64,000 nucleotides of DNA from Streptomyces liangshanensis (GTDB lineage: Bacteria > Actinomycetota > Actinomycetes > Streptomycetales > Streptomycetaceae), in contig NZ_CP050177.1 in NCBI RefSeq assembly GCF_011694815.1, forward strand, positions 1,426,001 through 1,490,000, given 5' to 3'. The position numbers and the translations under genes are program-made. The number at the start of each line of letters is the position of its first letter. The first letter of the stretch is position 1. This document shows positions 1-10,117 of this stretch, piece after piece. The notes beneath the pieces are model-generated. The model was not told the DNA's origin and ran no database searches. It saw only the letters and a program-made list of their open reading frames with translations.

Positions 1-68
1 AGTGCCGTCCGAGGCGAGCAACCGGCCGCCGGGCACCGCCCGGCAGCTCGCCGAAGGAGTCGAAAGAC

Positions 69-1700
<1,632 letters not shown>

Positions 1701-1711
1701 GGAGTCCGTGG

Positions 1712-1741
1712 CCCCGCCCGCGATGAGTTTCGCGGGCGGGG
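1712..1741 (+). terminator. Terminator after aceB
   Basis: A perfect 12-bp GC stem (1712-1723 pairing with 1730-1741) closes a 6-nt loop 11 bases past the aceB stop. There is no U-tract, as is usual in Streptomyces. Confidence 0.8.
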
Positions 1742-1756
1742 GCGGTCTTCCCTGGC

Positions 1757-2398
1757 ATGGATACAGATACGAGTACGACGGCGGGCGCGGACCTCGGGCC
1801 CGGGACCGGGCCCGCCGAGCCGGGCCCGGTCGATCTGGGGCCGGTGTGCCGCGCGACGGCCCGGGTGGCGGCCGGGATCCCGGACGAACTGCTGGACGGG
1901 CCGACCCCCTGTCCCGCGTACACCGTCCGGGGCATGCTCGCGCACCTGGCCGGGCTCACGATCGCCTTCCGGGACGCCGCGGGCAAGAAGAGCGGCCCGA
2001 CCACGGACACCGCGCCGGAGCCGGGCAGCGTGCCCGAGCTGGCGGAGGGCTGGCGCGCGCTGCTGCCCCGGCAGCTGGACGAGCTGGCGGAGGCGTGGCG
2101 GGACCCCGCCGCCTGGGAGGGCGCGACCCGCGTCGGCGGGGTCGACCTGCCGGGCGGGGTGGCGGGGGTGGTCGCCCTCGACGAGGTGCTGGTGCACGGC
2201 TGGGACCTGGCACGCGCCACCGGTCAGGGGTACGAGGCCGACGAGGCGGGCCTGTGGGCCGCGTACGGGATGCTCGCCGCGCCGCGCCCCGCGGAGGGGA
2301 TCTTCGCCCCGCCGGTCGCCGTGCCGCAGGACGCGCCGCTGCTGGACCGGGTGATCGGGCTGAGCGGCCGGCGACCCGACTGGCGGCCCGGGGAGTAA
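1757..2398 (+). CDS. TIGR03086-like DinB/mycothiol-dependent family protein
   Basis: The 213-aa protein looks like the TIGR03086/mycothiol-dependent maleylpyruvate isomerase superfamily, a four-helix DinB fold. The LLDGPTPCPAYTVRGMLAHL segment (about residues 53-72) holds the conserved first metal-ligand histidine. The later DEVLVHGWDLARATGQ segment supplies the acidic residue and second histidine. No substrate can be inferred. The ATG at 1757 sits 15 bases after the aceB terminator and has no clear Shine-Dalgarno sequence, so it may be leaderless or start at a downstream GTG. It converges on the HxlR gene across a shared inverted repeat. Confidence 0.75.
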   Translation: MDTDTSTTAGADLGPGTGPAEPGPVDLGPVCRATARVAAGIPDELLDGPTPCPAYTVRGMLAHLAGLTIAFRDAAGKKSGPTTDTAPEPGSVPELAEGWRALLPRQLDELAEAWRDPAAWEGATRVGGVDLPGGVAGVVALDEVLVHGWDLARATGQGYEADEAGLWAAYGMLAAPRPAEGIFAPPVAVPQDAPLLDRVIGLSGRRPDWRPGE

Positions 2399-2403
2399 CG
2401 CGC

Positions 2404-2480
2404 GGGCGGACGGTACGGATCAGGGCGCGTGCGCCGGCCGGGGGGCCTGGCGGCCGCGCTCCGGTACGTACCGTCCGCCC
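2404..2480. terminator. Bidirectional inverted repeat between convergent genes
   Basis: GGGCGGACGGTACG at 2404-2417 is perfectly complementary to 2467-2480. The 49 nt between them are themselves rich in GC hairpins. The element lies exactly between the stops of two convergent genes and probably terminates both. Confidence 0.65.
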
Positions 2481-2508
2481 CGCCCCCCCCCGGTCGGCCG
2501 GACGGGTG

Positions 2509-2910
2509 TCAGCCCGCGTCGAGCCCCCGGCCGTGCGCCACGTCGTACGCCGCGCGGGACTCCGCGATCGTCACCCGGTGGCGCTCCGCCCAGTCCGTGA
2601 GGCCCAGCAGGCTCGCGTGCAACTCGCGGGCCACCGGGGTCAGTTCGTACTCCACCTTGGGCGGGACCGTGGCGTGCACCGTACGGGTCAGCAATCCGTC
2701 GCGCTCCAGGTTCCGCAGCGTCAGCGTCAGCATGCGGCGGCTGATGCCCTCGATCGAGCGCTCCAACTCCGTGAAGCGGATGGGCCCGTGGGCCGCCGCC
2801 ACGATGATCAGCACGCTCCATTTGCCGGCGACCCTGTCAAGAACTTCCCGGACCGGGCAGGCCTGCGCGTGCACGACCTGCGCGGTCACACGCGTGTTCC
2901 CCTGGGACAT
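2509..2910 (-). CDS. HxlR-family transcriptional regulator
   Basis: The 133-aa winged-helix protein has the full HxlR signature. Cys18 in ACPVREVLDRVAGKWSVLI is followed by RFTELERSIEGISRRMLTLT, the LRNLERDGLLTR recognition segment and the VPPKVEYELTP wing. Some HxlR/YodB-type regulators sense electrophiles or thiol stress through this N-terminal cysteine, so a redox role is possible. The ATG follows GGAGG with good spacing. The gene is divergent from an MFS exporter, which is its likely target. The intergenic space carries an 11-bp inverted repeat that covers the exporter's RBS. Confidence 0.93.
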   Translation of the reverse strand: MSQGNTRVTAQVVHAQACPVREVLDRVAGKWSVLIIVAAAHGPIRFTELERSIEGISRRMLTLTLRNLERDGLLTRTVHATVPPKVEYELTPVARELHASLLGLTDWAERHRVTIAESRAAYDVAHGRGLDAG

Positions 2911-2947
2911 CGAAGTGCCTCCTTCTGCCGAGCTTCACGGTCACCCA

Positions 2948-2989
2948 CGATGACCTCCGTTACAGATCGTGCGCCTTTGGAGGTCATCG
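2948..2989 (+). promoter_or_regulatory. Inverted repeat spanning the MFS ribosome-binding site
   Basis: CGATGACCTCC at 2948-2958 is a perfect inverted copy of GGAGGTCATCG at 2979-2989, with a 20-nt spacer. The right arm contains the GGAGG Shine-Dalgarno sequence (2979-2983) of the MFS gene starting at 2993. The element could be an HxlR operator at DNA level or an RBS-masking hairpin at RNA level. Confidence 0.6.
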
Positions 2990-2992
2990 CCC

Positions 2993-4522
2993 ATGGACAG
3001 GGACGTGCAGACCGTTCCACCCTCTCATCCTTCCCGCCGGACAGCCCTCGTCGTGCTGTGCGCGGGAAGCCTCATGACCGTGCTGGACGGCAGCATCGTG
3101 ACCGTCGCGATGCCCGCGATCCAGTCCGATCTCGGCTTCTCGCCGGCCGGGCTCGCCTGGGTGGTCAACGCGTATCTCATCGCCTTCGCCGGGCTGTTGC
3201 TGCTCGCCGGACGGCTGGGTGACCTCCTCGGCCGCCGCCGGATGTTCGTCTCCGGACTGGCCGTGTTCACCGCGGCCTCCGTGCTCTGCGGGCTCTCCCC
3301 CACCGCCGGCACCCTGGTCGCGGCGCGCTTCCTCCAGGGCGTCGGCGGGGCGATGACCTCGGCCGTGGTGCTCGGCATGCTGGTGGCACTCTTCCCCGAG
3401 GACCGCGAACGGACCAGGGCCATCGCCGTGTTCAGCGCGTCGGCCGCCGCGGGCGGCGCCATCGGGACCTTCCTCGGGGGCGCCCTCACCGCGACCGTCG
3501 GCTGGCACGCGATCTTCCTCATCAACCTGCCGATCGGCGCCGTCGCGCTGGTCGCCGCCCGCCGGGTCCTGGCGGACGACCCGGGGCAGGGCCTGCGCGA
3601 GGGCGCCGACTACCTGGGCGCTGTCCTGGTGACCGGCGCGCTGATGCTCGGGGTGTACACGCTGGTGCGGACCGCCGACCACGGCTGGGGGTCGGGCCGC
3701 ACGTTCGTCCTCGGCGCCCTGTCCCTGCTGCTGCTCGCGGCCTTCGCCGTCCGGCAGCGGTACGCCGCGGACCCGCTGTTGCGGCTCGGGCTGCTGCGGT
3801 CCCGTACCGTCACCGGCGCCAATCTCGTCCAAGTCCTCATGGTCGCGGGGATGTTCACCTTCCAGTACCTCGGCGCGCTGTTCCTCCAGCGGGTCCTCGG
3901 ACTCGGCGAACTGGCCACCGGGGTGGCCTTCCTGCCCGCGCCCGTGGTCATCGGGGTGATGATGCTCGGGTTCTCGGCGCGGCTCAACACCCGTTTCGGA
4001 CCGCGGCCGTTGCTGTTCGGCGGGCTGATCCTGATCGTCGGCGGACTGGCGCTGTTCGGGCGGGCGCCCGCGGACGGCTCGTACGCGACCGACGTCCTGC
4101 CGGTGATGGTGCTGCTCGGGGTCGGCTTCGGCCTGGCGATGCCCGCGCTGACGGGCCTGGCCATGGCCGGCGTACACCCCGAGGACGGCGGACTGGCGTC
4201 GGGGCTCTTCAGTACGACGCAGGTGGTGGGCGGCGCGCTCGGTCTCGCCGTCCACGCGGCCCTCGCCTCGGACCGTACGCGGGACCTCCTCGCGGCCGGC
4301 GAGGCCGCGGGCCCGGCGGCGGGCGGCGGCTACCGGCTCGCGTTCCTCTCGGCGGCGGGGGTCGCGGCGGCGGCGCTCCTGGTGGCGGTCGCCCTGCTGC
4401 GCCGGGGGCCGTCCCCCGGCACCGCACGGGACGCGGCGGAGGACGGGGAGGACGAGGCGGGCGCCACGGACACGCGGGACGCGGAGGACAGTCCCACCGG
4501 GAGCGCGCGCGTAATCTCGTGA
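2993..4522 (+). CDS. DHA2-family MFS drug exporter
   Basis: The 509-aa protein has the EmrB/QacA (14-TM) layout. Motif C-like VLDGSIVTVAMPAIQSDLGF follows TM1, then the cytoplasmic LAGRLGDLLGRRRMFVSG motif A, then GGALTATVGWHAIFLINLPI after TM5. The C-terminal 40 residues are a charged Asp/Glu-rich tail. The ATG at 2993 is preferred over a GTG at 2969 because GGAGG at 2979-2983 is correctly spaced. It is divergent from the HxlR regulator and probably confers regulated efflux of a small toxic compound. The substrate cannot be predicted from sequence. Confidence 0.92.
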   Translation: MDRDVQTVPPSHPSRRTALVVLCAGSLMTVLDGSIVTVAMPAIQSDLGFSPAGLAWVVNAYLIAFAGLLLLAGRLGDLLGRRRMFVSGLAVFTAASVLCGLSPTAGTLVAARFLQGVGGAMTSAVVLGMLVALFPEDRERTRAIAVFSASAAAGGAIGTFLGGALTATVGWHAIFLINLPIGAVALVAARRVLADDPGQGLREGADYLGAVLVTGALMLGVYTLVRTADHGWGSGRTFVLGALSLLLLAAFAVRQRYAADPLLRLGLLRSRTVTGANLVQVLMVAGMFTFQYLGALFLQRVLGLGELATGVAFLPAPVVIGVMMLGFSARLNTRFGPRPLLFGGLILIVGGLALFGRAPADGSYATDVLPVMVLLGVGFGLAMPALTGLAMAGVHPEDGGLASGLFSTTQVVGGALGLAVHAALASDRTRDLLAAGEAAGPAAGGGYRLAFLSAAGVAAAALLVAVALLRRGPSPGTARDAAEDGEDEAGATDTRDAEDSPTGSARVIS

Positions 4523-4605
4523 TCTGCCCGGGGCACTCCGTGCGCGGGTACGCCACCGCGCGGCGGACCCGCGCCCGGTCCGTACCCCGAGGAAAGACCC
4601 GACCC

Positions 4606-5415
4606 GTGATCCCCACGCTCCGCCGCCTGTTGTCCCTGCCCGCCCTGGTGGCGCTCGTCCTGTGCGCCGCGTGCGGCCCGGCCGCCGGGGCGCCCGCGGG
4701 GCTGGACGATCCGGCGAAGAAGGAGATCGCCATGGAGCTGGTCTCCAGCGCCGAGAACTCCTCGCTCGACTGGAAGGCGCAGTACGGGTACATCGAGGAC
4801 ATCGGCGACGGCCGCGGCTACACCGCCGGGATCATCGGATTCTGCACCGGCTGCGGCGACCTCCTCCAGGTCGTACGGCGGTACACGGACGCCCGGCCGC
4901 ACAACCGGCTCGCCCCCTTCCTCCCGGCGTTGCGGGCGGTCGACGGCTCCGCCTCGCACACCGGCCTCGGCGCCCCCTTCACCACCGCCTGGAAGCAGGC
5001 CGCCACGGACCCCGCGCTGCGCGCGGCGCAGGACGCCGAGCGCGACCGGGAGTACTTCGACCCGGCCGTGTCCCGCGCGAAGGCCGACGGGCTCGGCGTC
5101 CTGGGGCAGTTCATCTACTACGACGCGTACGTGATGCACGGGGCGGGCGACACGAAGGGCACGGTCGGCTTCCGTACGATCCGGGCGCGGGCCCTGCGCG
5201 CGGCCGACGCACCCGCCGACGGGGGCGACGAGAAGGAGTACCTCGGCGCGTTCCTGGACGCGCGGGTCGACGCGATCCGCCGCGAACCCTCCCACACGGA
5301 CACGAGTCGCGTCGAAACCGCCCAGCGTGTCTTCCTGGCCGAGGGCAACCTCGACCTCGATCCTCCGCTCGACTGGCGGGTCTACGGCGACCGTTACCGC
5401 ATTGCCGGTGAGTAA
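4606..5415 (+). CDS. Secreted GH46 chitosanase, upstream paralogue
   Basis: This 269-aa endo-chitosanase would hydrolyse beta-1,4 glucosamine linkages outside the cell. The mature part carries the GH46 catalytic pair, Glu50 (SSAENSS) as acid and Asp68 (EDIGDGRGY) as base, in the same context as the well-studied Streptomyces enzymes. An N-terminal hydrophobic signal ends near LVLCAAC, which is an imperfect lipobox, so lipoprotein anchoring is possible but unproven. The GTG at 4606 is chosen because GAGGAAAG lies upstream; earlier in-frame starts would place non-signal sequence before the hydrophobic stretch. It is closely similar to the next gene but has extra cysteines (GFCTGCGD) and no csn-type palindrome upstream. 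Confidence 0.9.
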   Translation: MIPTLRRLLSLPALVALVLCAACGPAAGAPAGLDDPAKKEIAMELVSSAENSSLDWKAQYGYIEDIGDGRGYTAGIIGFCTGCGDLLQVVRRYTDARPHNRLAPFLPALRAVDGSASHTGLGAPFTTAWKQAATDPALRAAQDAERDREYFDPAVSRAKADGLGVLGQFIYYDAYVMHGAGDTKGTVGFRTIRARALRAADAPADGGDEKEYLGAFLDARVDAIRREPSHTDTSRVETAQRVFLAEGNLDLDPPLDWRVYGDRYRIAGE

Positions 5416-5520
5416 CACCCCCCGTCGCCGCACGTAACACTCCCTCGCAGAACCGCCCTAACCACCCCGGCGCCAGATCTTCCTTGTGCCGGACGGGTGT
5501 ACGCGGCCTCCATCCTTTGG

Positions 5521-5535
5521 TAGGAAAGCTTCCTA
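5521..5535. promoter_or_regulatory. csn-type operator palindrome
   Basis: TAGGAAAGCTTCCTA is an inverted repeat (TAGGAA/TTCCTA, 3-bp spacer) 41 bp before the chitosanase start at 5576. It matches the GAAAGCTTTC-like palindrome that I recall as the target of the ROK repressor CsnR upstream of actinobacterial chitosanase genes. Confidence 0.7.
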
Positions 5536-5575
5536 ACAAACAACCCACGCGGGAATCCCCCTCTGGAGGCCTCAG

Positions 5576-6445
5576 GTGTCCATGTCCCCCATACGCTCCT
5601 CGCGCCGGCTCAAGTTCCTCCCCCACGCCCTGCTCGGACTCACCCTGGTGGCGATCCCGGCCACCGCCGTGGCGAACACGGCACCCGCCCCCGCCGGCGT
5701 CACCGCCACCTCCGCCGGTGTGCGGGCGGCCGCGGCGATCGGGCTGGACGACCCGGCGAAGAAGGAAATCGCCATGCAGCTCGTGTCGAGCGCGGAGAAC
5801 TCCTCGCTCAACTGGAAGGCGCAGTACGGCTACATCGAGGACATCGGTGACGGCCGCGGCTACACCGCCGGCATCATCGGCTTCTGCTCGGGCACGCACG
5901 ACATGCTCGATCTCGTCGAGCTCTACACCCAGCGGGTGCCGGGCAACGCGCTCGCCAAGTACCTGCCCGCGCTGCGTGCCGTCGACGGCACGGACTCGCA
6001 CTCCGGCCTCGGCTCCGGCTTCGTCAGCGCCTGGAAGACGGCCGCCAAGGACACCAAGTTCCAGACCGCGCAGAACGACGAGCGCGACCGCGTCTACTTC
6101 AACCCCGCGGTGAGCCGCGGCAAGTCGGACGGCGTCGGCGTGCTCGGCCAGTTCATCTACTACGACGCCATCGTGATGCACGGCGACGGCTCCGACGGCA
6201 CGAGCTTCGGCGGCATCCGCAAGCGCGCGCTCGCCAAGGCCAAGCCGCCGGCCCAGGGCGGCAACGAGACCACCTGGCTGAACGCCTTCCTCGACGCCCG
6301 CGTCTGGGCGATGGAGCAGGAGGAGGCCCACTCGGACACCAGCCGCGTCGACACGGCGCAGCGGGTCTTCCTCAGCAAGGGCAACCTGAACCTGAACCCG
6401 CCCCTCGACTGGAAGGTGTACGGGGACAGCTTCCACATCGGCTAG
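5576..6445 (+). CDS. csn: Secreted GH46 chitosanase, downstream paralogue
   Basis: The 289-aa enzyme has a positively charged start, a hydrophobic core and an Ala-rich cleavage region (about residues 1-52), then the GH46 domain. Catalytic residues by alignment are Glu74 (SSAENSS) and Asp92 (EDIGDGRGY). The conserved VLGQFIYYDA, DTSRVDTAQRVFL and NPPLDWKVYGD blocks complete the fold. GTG at 5576 lies 6 nt after GGAGG; the ATG at 5582 is a weaker alternative. The gene has its own csn-type operator and is followed by a 15-bp terminator stem. It and the preceding gene look like a tandem duplication with divergent regulation. Confidence 0.93.
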   Translation: MSMSPIRSSRRLKFLPHALLGLTLVAIPATAVANTAPAPAGVTATSAGVRAAAAIGLDDPAKKEIAMQLVSSAENSSLNWKAQYGYIEDIGDGRGYTAGIIGFCSGTHDMLDLVELYTQRVPGNALAKYLPALRAVDGTDSHSGLGSGFVSAWKTAAKDTKFQTAQNDERDRVYFNPAVSRGKSDGVGVLGQFIYYDAIVMHGDGSDGTSFGGIRKRALAKAKPPAQGGNETTWLNAFLDARVWAMEQEEAHSDTSRVDTAQRVFLSKGNLNLNPPLDWKVYGDSFHIG

Positions 6446-6485
6446 GCGGACCCGGCGGACCTGACGGCCCGCCTCCCCCATGATC

Positions 6486-6525
6486 GTGCGCGTGCGGCGC
6501 TGGGTACGGCGCGCCGCACGCGCAC
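6486..6525 (+). terminator. Terminator after csn
   Basis: GTGCGCGTGCGGCGC at 6486-6500 pairs perfectly with 6511-6525 across a 10-nt loop, 41 bases after the chitosanase stop. Confidence 0.75.
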
Positions 6526-6571
6526 TCTTGACACCTGGTGATCAACCGGAGGAGCATCCTGACCGCGTCAT

Positions 6572-6598
6572 GACAACGTTGTCCGACAAGGCGTTGTC
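6572..6598. promoter_or_regulatory. Double palindrome upstream of the GH92 mannosidase
   Basis: GACAACGTTGTC (6572-6583) is a perfect 12-bp palindrome. GACAA-GGCG-TTGTC (6585-6598) follows after one base. The pair ends 24 bp before the GTG start. A CG-centred palindrome of this kind is typical of LacI-family sugar repressors; the regulator is not encoded nearby. Confidence 0.6.
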
Positions 6599-6622
6599 CG
6601 AACCGACGAAGGGCAGGCTCCG

Positions 6623-9600
6623 GTGTCAGACACCCCATCAGATCGCTCCCGCGCGGGGCGGCTCCGGCCGACACCGCGCTCCCCACGGCGCCGGACGCCC
6701 GGAGGCGTGGCCGTCGCCCTCGTGGCGGCGCTCGGTACGGTCCTCTCCCTGGCCGCCGCCGTCCCCGCGTCGGCCGCCTCGTCCGCCGCCCCGCCCCGGG
6801 GCGAGGTGCGGGACACCGCGGCGTACGTCGACCCGCTGATCGGCTCGACCAACGCGGGCAACACCTACCCCGGCGCCGTACAGCCCTTCGGCATGCTGGC
6901 GTGGAGCCCGCAGAACTCCCGGGGCAGCCAGGTCTCGACCCCCGCTCCCGGCGGGTACGAGTACGGCGCGACGAAGATCCGCGGTTTCAGCCTCACCCAC
7001 CTCAACGGCGTGGGCTGTTACGGGGCCAACGGCGACATCCCCGTGATGCCGTACGTCGGCGACGTCGACTCCTCCCCCACGGCCGACACCACCGACGCCA
7101 AGTACGCCAGTTCGTTCTCCCACGCGGACGAGACCGCCGAGGCGGGCTACTACAAGGTGGGGCTGGCCAGCGGCGCGTCCGCGGAGCTGACCACCACCCC
7201 CCGTACCGGCTCGGGGCGCTTCGGCTTCCCCGCCGACAAGCCCGCCAGCATGCTGTTCCGTACGTCCAACTCGGAGACGGGCAGCGGCGACGCGACCGTC
7301 CGGGTGGACGCGGCGGCGCGCACCGTGACCGGCTCGGTCAGCGCGGGCAACTTCTGCGGCCCGCAGAGCGCGAACAACCGCCACGACCTCTACACCCTTT
7401 ACTTCACCGCCCACTTCGACCGGCCCTTCGCCAAGGCCGGCACCTGGACCGACACCACCCTGAACCCGGGATCGACGTCGGCCTCCGGTGGCACCGGCTA
7501 CGGCACGAACGGCATCCCGGCGGCGGGCAAGGGCTCGGGCGCCTACGTCACGTTCGCGCCGGGCACCACCGAGGTCCAGGCGAAGGTGGCGATCTCGTAC
7601 GTCAGCGCGGCCGGCGCGGAGGCCAACCTCAAGGCCGAGAACCCGCCACGCGAGACCTTCGCCTCGGTGCGGTCGCGGGCGGAGTCGGCGTGGCGGAATG
7701 AGCTGGACAAGGTCAAGGTGAGCGGCGGCTCGGACGCCCGACGCACCACCTTCTACACGGCGTTGTACCACTCGATGCTGGAACCGACGCTGACCAGCGA
7801 CGTCGACGGGCGCTACCTCGGCGCGGACCGGGCGCCGCACCGGCTCGCCAAGGGCCAGCAGGCGCAGTACGGGACCTTCTCCGGCTGGGACCAGTACCGC
7901 GCGCAGGTGCAGTTGATGACCCTGCTCAACCCGAGGGCGGGCAGCGACTACGCCCAGTCCCTCTTCAACTACGCGAACCAGCGCGGCGGCGAGTGGGACC
8001 GCTGGCTGCTGGAGAACGGCAAGACGAGTGTGATGTCCGGCGATCCGTCGGCCGCCGCGCTCGCCGGGATCCACGCCTTCGGGGGCCGCGACTTCGACGT
8101 CAAGGGCGCGCTGCACTCCCTGATCACGGCGGCGACCGTGCCGACGGCGAACGACTCGGACAGCGCGGGCTGCAACGTGGAGTGCGTCGGGCAGCGCCCG
8201 GCGCTCGACAAGTACCTGGAGCTCGGTTACGTACCGGCGGACGGCTGCCACTGCTGGGGCGGCGCGGCCGAGACCCTGGAGGACGCGGCGGCCGACCACG
8301 GCCTGTCGGAACTGGCCGGCGCCACCGGCGACCGCGCGAACCAGAAGAAGTTCCTGGAGCGTTCGGGCGCGTGGCGGTACGTCTTCGACGCGAACGCGAC
8401 CCCGCAGGGCGGCTACATGCGGGACAGGAAGGCGGACGGCACCTGGGTCGGCGGTTCGTTCTCGCCGAGCACCGAGAGCGGCTTCGTCGAGGGCACCAGC
8501 GCCCGGTACACCTGGATGGTCTACTCGGACGTGGCGGGCCTGGCCCGCGCGATGGGCGGCAACGAGGCCGCGGTGAAGCGGCTCGACGCGTTCTTCCGGA
8601 CCCCGGACGGCGCCTTCGACTTCTCGGCGCAGGACCCCACGCGCTACGACCCCACCAACGAGCCCGACATCAACGCCCCCTACCTCTACGACTACTTGGG
8701 GGCGCCCTGGAAGACCCAGGAGACCGTACGCGCCGAGCTGGACCAGCTCTGGACCGACCAGCCGGGCGGCATTCCCGGCAACGACGACGCGGGCACGATG
8801 TCGTCCTGGTACGTCTTCTCCGCGCTCGGCATGTACCCGCAGGTGCCCAGCCGGGCCGATCTGGTGCTGTCCGCGCCGCTGTTCCCGCGCGCGGTGATCC
8901 GTACCGGACACGGCAAGAAGATCACGGTCAACGCGCCGGGCGCCTCGGCGGAGAACCTGTACGTACGGGGCCTGCGCACCGACGGCAAGAAGTCCACCAA
9001 GCCGTGGGTGCCCGCCTCCTTCGTCACGCGCGGCGGCACCCTGGACTACACGCTGGGCAGCACGCCGGACAAGGCCTGGGGCAGCGCCCCGGCCGACGCC
9101 CCGCCGTCCTTCCGCGAGGGCGGGGTGCCGTTCTTCACCGGGACCGCGCCCGGCCAGGTGAAGGTCGAGCCGGGGAGCGCGGGGACCGGATCCGAGGTCA
9201 AGGTGCAGACGATCGAGGACGCGGCGACCACCGTGCACTGGAAGGCCACCCCGCCCGACGGGATCACGGTGACCCCGTCGGAGGGTGACTTCGCCGTGCC
9301 GGGCGGGAGTTCGGGCAGTGAGAAGTTCACCGTCACGGCCGCGGCCGGCGCCCGGCCCGGCTTCTACACGGTGCCGGTGACGCTGACGTCGGCCTCCGGC
9401 ACGGCCCTGCCGAGGACGTCGCTCGCGGTGACCGTCGCCGCGCGGGACAGCGTGCTGTGGAACCTCAACAACGCGGGCATCTCGGCGGACGACACCAACC
9501 CGCAGGCCAACTTCGACGGCCAGGGCTGGAGTTACTCGGCCAAGGCCCTCGCGGGAGCGGGCGCGAAGCCCGGCGGCACGGTCTCGGCGGGCGGCTTCGA

Positions 9601-10033
9601 CTTCACCTGGCCCGCGGTGAACCCGGGCGACCCGGACAACATCGAGGTGGTGGGCGGGGGCGCGCCGCAGGTCCTCGACGTGTCGGCGGCCTCGCCGGAC
9701 GCGACGGAGCTGAGCCTGCTGGGCAGCGCCATCAACGGCGCGACGACGGGCACGGTGACGCTCACGTACACCGACGGCACGACCCAGGAGGCGTCCATCG
9801 GGTTCAGCGACTGGACGCTGGGCGGCGGCAGCCAGCAGCCGTCCTTCGGCAACGTGGTCGCCGTCCACACCACGTACCGGGACGTGTCGGGCGGCGGGGT
9901 GGACCAGGTGGGCACGGACGTGTTCGCGACGGCGCCGATCCCGTTGCGGGCGGGCAAGCGGCTCGCGAGCGTGACCCTGCCGGGCACGACCGACGGCGGC
10001 GTCATCCACGTCTTCGCGGTGGCGACGGCCTGA
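6623..10033 (+). CDS. Secreted GH92 alpha-mannosidase
   Basis: The 1136-aa protein has a long twin-basic-rich signal region (about residues 1-52, with an AAAVPASAAS cleavage site). The GH92 beta-sandwich follows (DTAAYVDPLIGSTNAGNTYPGAVQPFGML) and then the (alpha/alpha)6 catalytic barrel. GH92 hallmarks include GFSLTHLNGVGC, WDQYRAQ, ENGKTSVMSGDP and DDAGTMSSWYVFSALGMYP, the last containing the general-acid region. A NEW3-type domain (about residues 845-940) and a further beta-sandwich module to the C-terminus probably mediate cell-wall or polysaccharide contact. GH92 enzymes are calcium-dependent exo-alpha-mannosidases acting on mannan or N-glycans. The GTG at 6623 follows GAAGGGCAGG. It is monocistronic, with its own operator pair and terminator. 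Confidence 0.92.
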   Translation: MSDTPSDRSRAGRLRPTPRSPRRRTPGGVAVALVAALGTVLSLAAAVPASAASSAAPPRGEVRDTAAYVDPLIGSTNAGNTYPGAVQPFGMLAWSPQNSRGSQVSTPAPGGYEYGATKIRGFSLTHLNGVGCYGANGDIPVMPYVGDVDSSPTADTTDAKYASSFSHADETAEAGYYKVGLASGASAELTTTPRTGSGRFGFPADKPASMLFRTSNSETGSGDATVRVDAAARTVTGSVSAGNFCGPQSANNRHDLYTLYFTAHFDRPFAKAGTWTDTTLNPGSTSASGGTGYGTNGIPAAGKGSGAYVTFAPGTTEVQAKVAISYVSAAGAEANLKAENPPRETFASVRSRAESAWRNELDKVKVSGGSDARRTTFYTALYHSMLEPTLTSDVDGRYLGADRAPHRLAKGQQAQYGTFSGWDQYRAQVQLMTLLNPRAGSDYAQSLFNYANQRGGEWDRWLLENGKTSVMSGDPSAAALAGIHAFGGRDFDVKGALHSLITAATVPTANDSDSAGCNVECVGQRPALDKYLELGYVPADGCHCWGGAAETLEDAAADHGLSELAGATGDRANQKKFLERSGAWRYVFDANATPQGGYMRDRKADGTWVGGSFSPSTESGFVEGTSARYTWMVYSDVAGLARAMGGNEAAVKRLDAFFRTPDGAFDFSAQDPTRYDPTNEPDINAPYLYDYLGAPWKTQETVRAELDQLWTDQPGGIPGNDDAGTMSSWYVFSALGMYPQVPSRADLVLSAPLFPRAVIRTGHGKKITVNAPGASAENLYVRGLRTDGKKSTKPWVPASFVTRGGTLDYTLGSTPDKAWGSAPADAPPSFREGGVPFFTGTAPGQVKVEPGSAGTGSEVKVQTIEDAATTVHWKATPPDGITVTPSEGDFAVPGGSSGSEKFTVTAAAGARPGFYTVPVTLTSASGTALPRTSLAVTVAARDSVLWNLNNAGISADDTNPQANFDGQGWSYSAKALAGAGAKPGGTVSAGGFDFTWPAVNPGDPDNIEVVGGGAPQVLDVSAASPDATELSLLGSAINGATTGTVTLTYTDGTTQEASIGFSDWTLGGGSQQPSFGNVVAVHTTYRDVSGGGVDQVGTDVFATAPIPLRAGKRLASVTLPGTTDGGVIHVFAVATA

Positions 10034-10043
10034 TCCGGCGACG

Positions 10044-10085
10044 GGGGCGGGGCGGGTACGGCTCGGGCCGTACCCGCCCCGCCCC
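10044..10085. terminator. Terminator between GH92 gene and sigma factor gene
   Basis: A perfect 18-bp stem (10044-10061 with 10068-10085) closes a 6-nt loop and is followed by TTT on the plus strand. It lies between two convergent genes and can serve both. Confidence 0.85.
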
Positions 10086-10117
10086 TTTCGCGTGCAAGGC
10101 GGCTTCCGTACGCGCGC

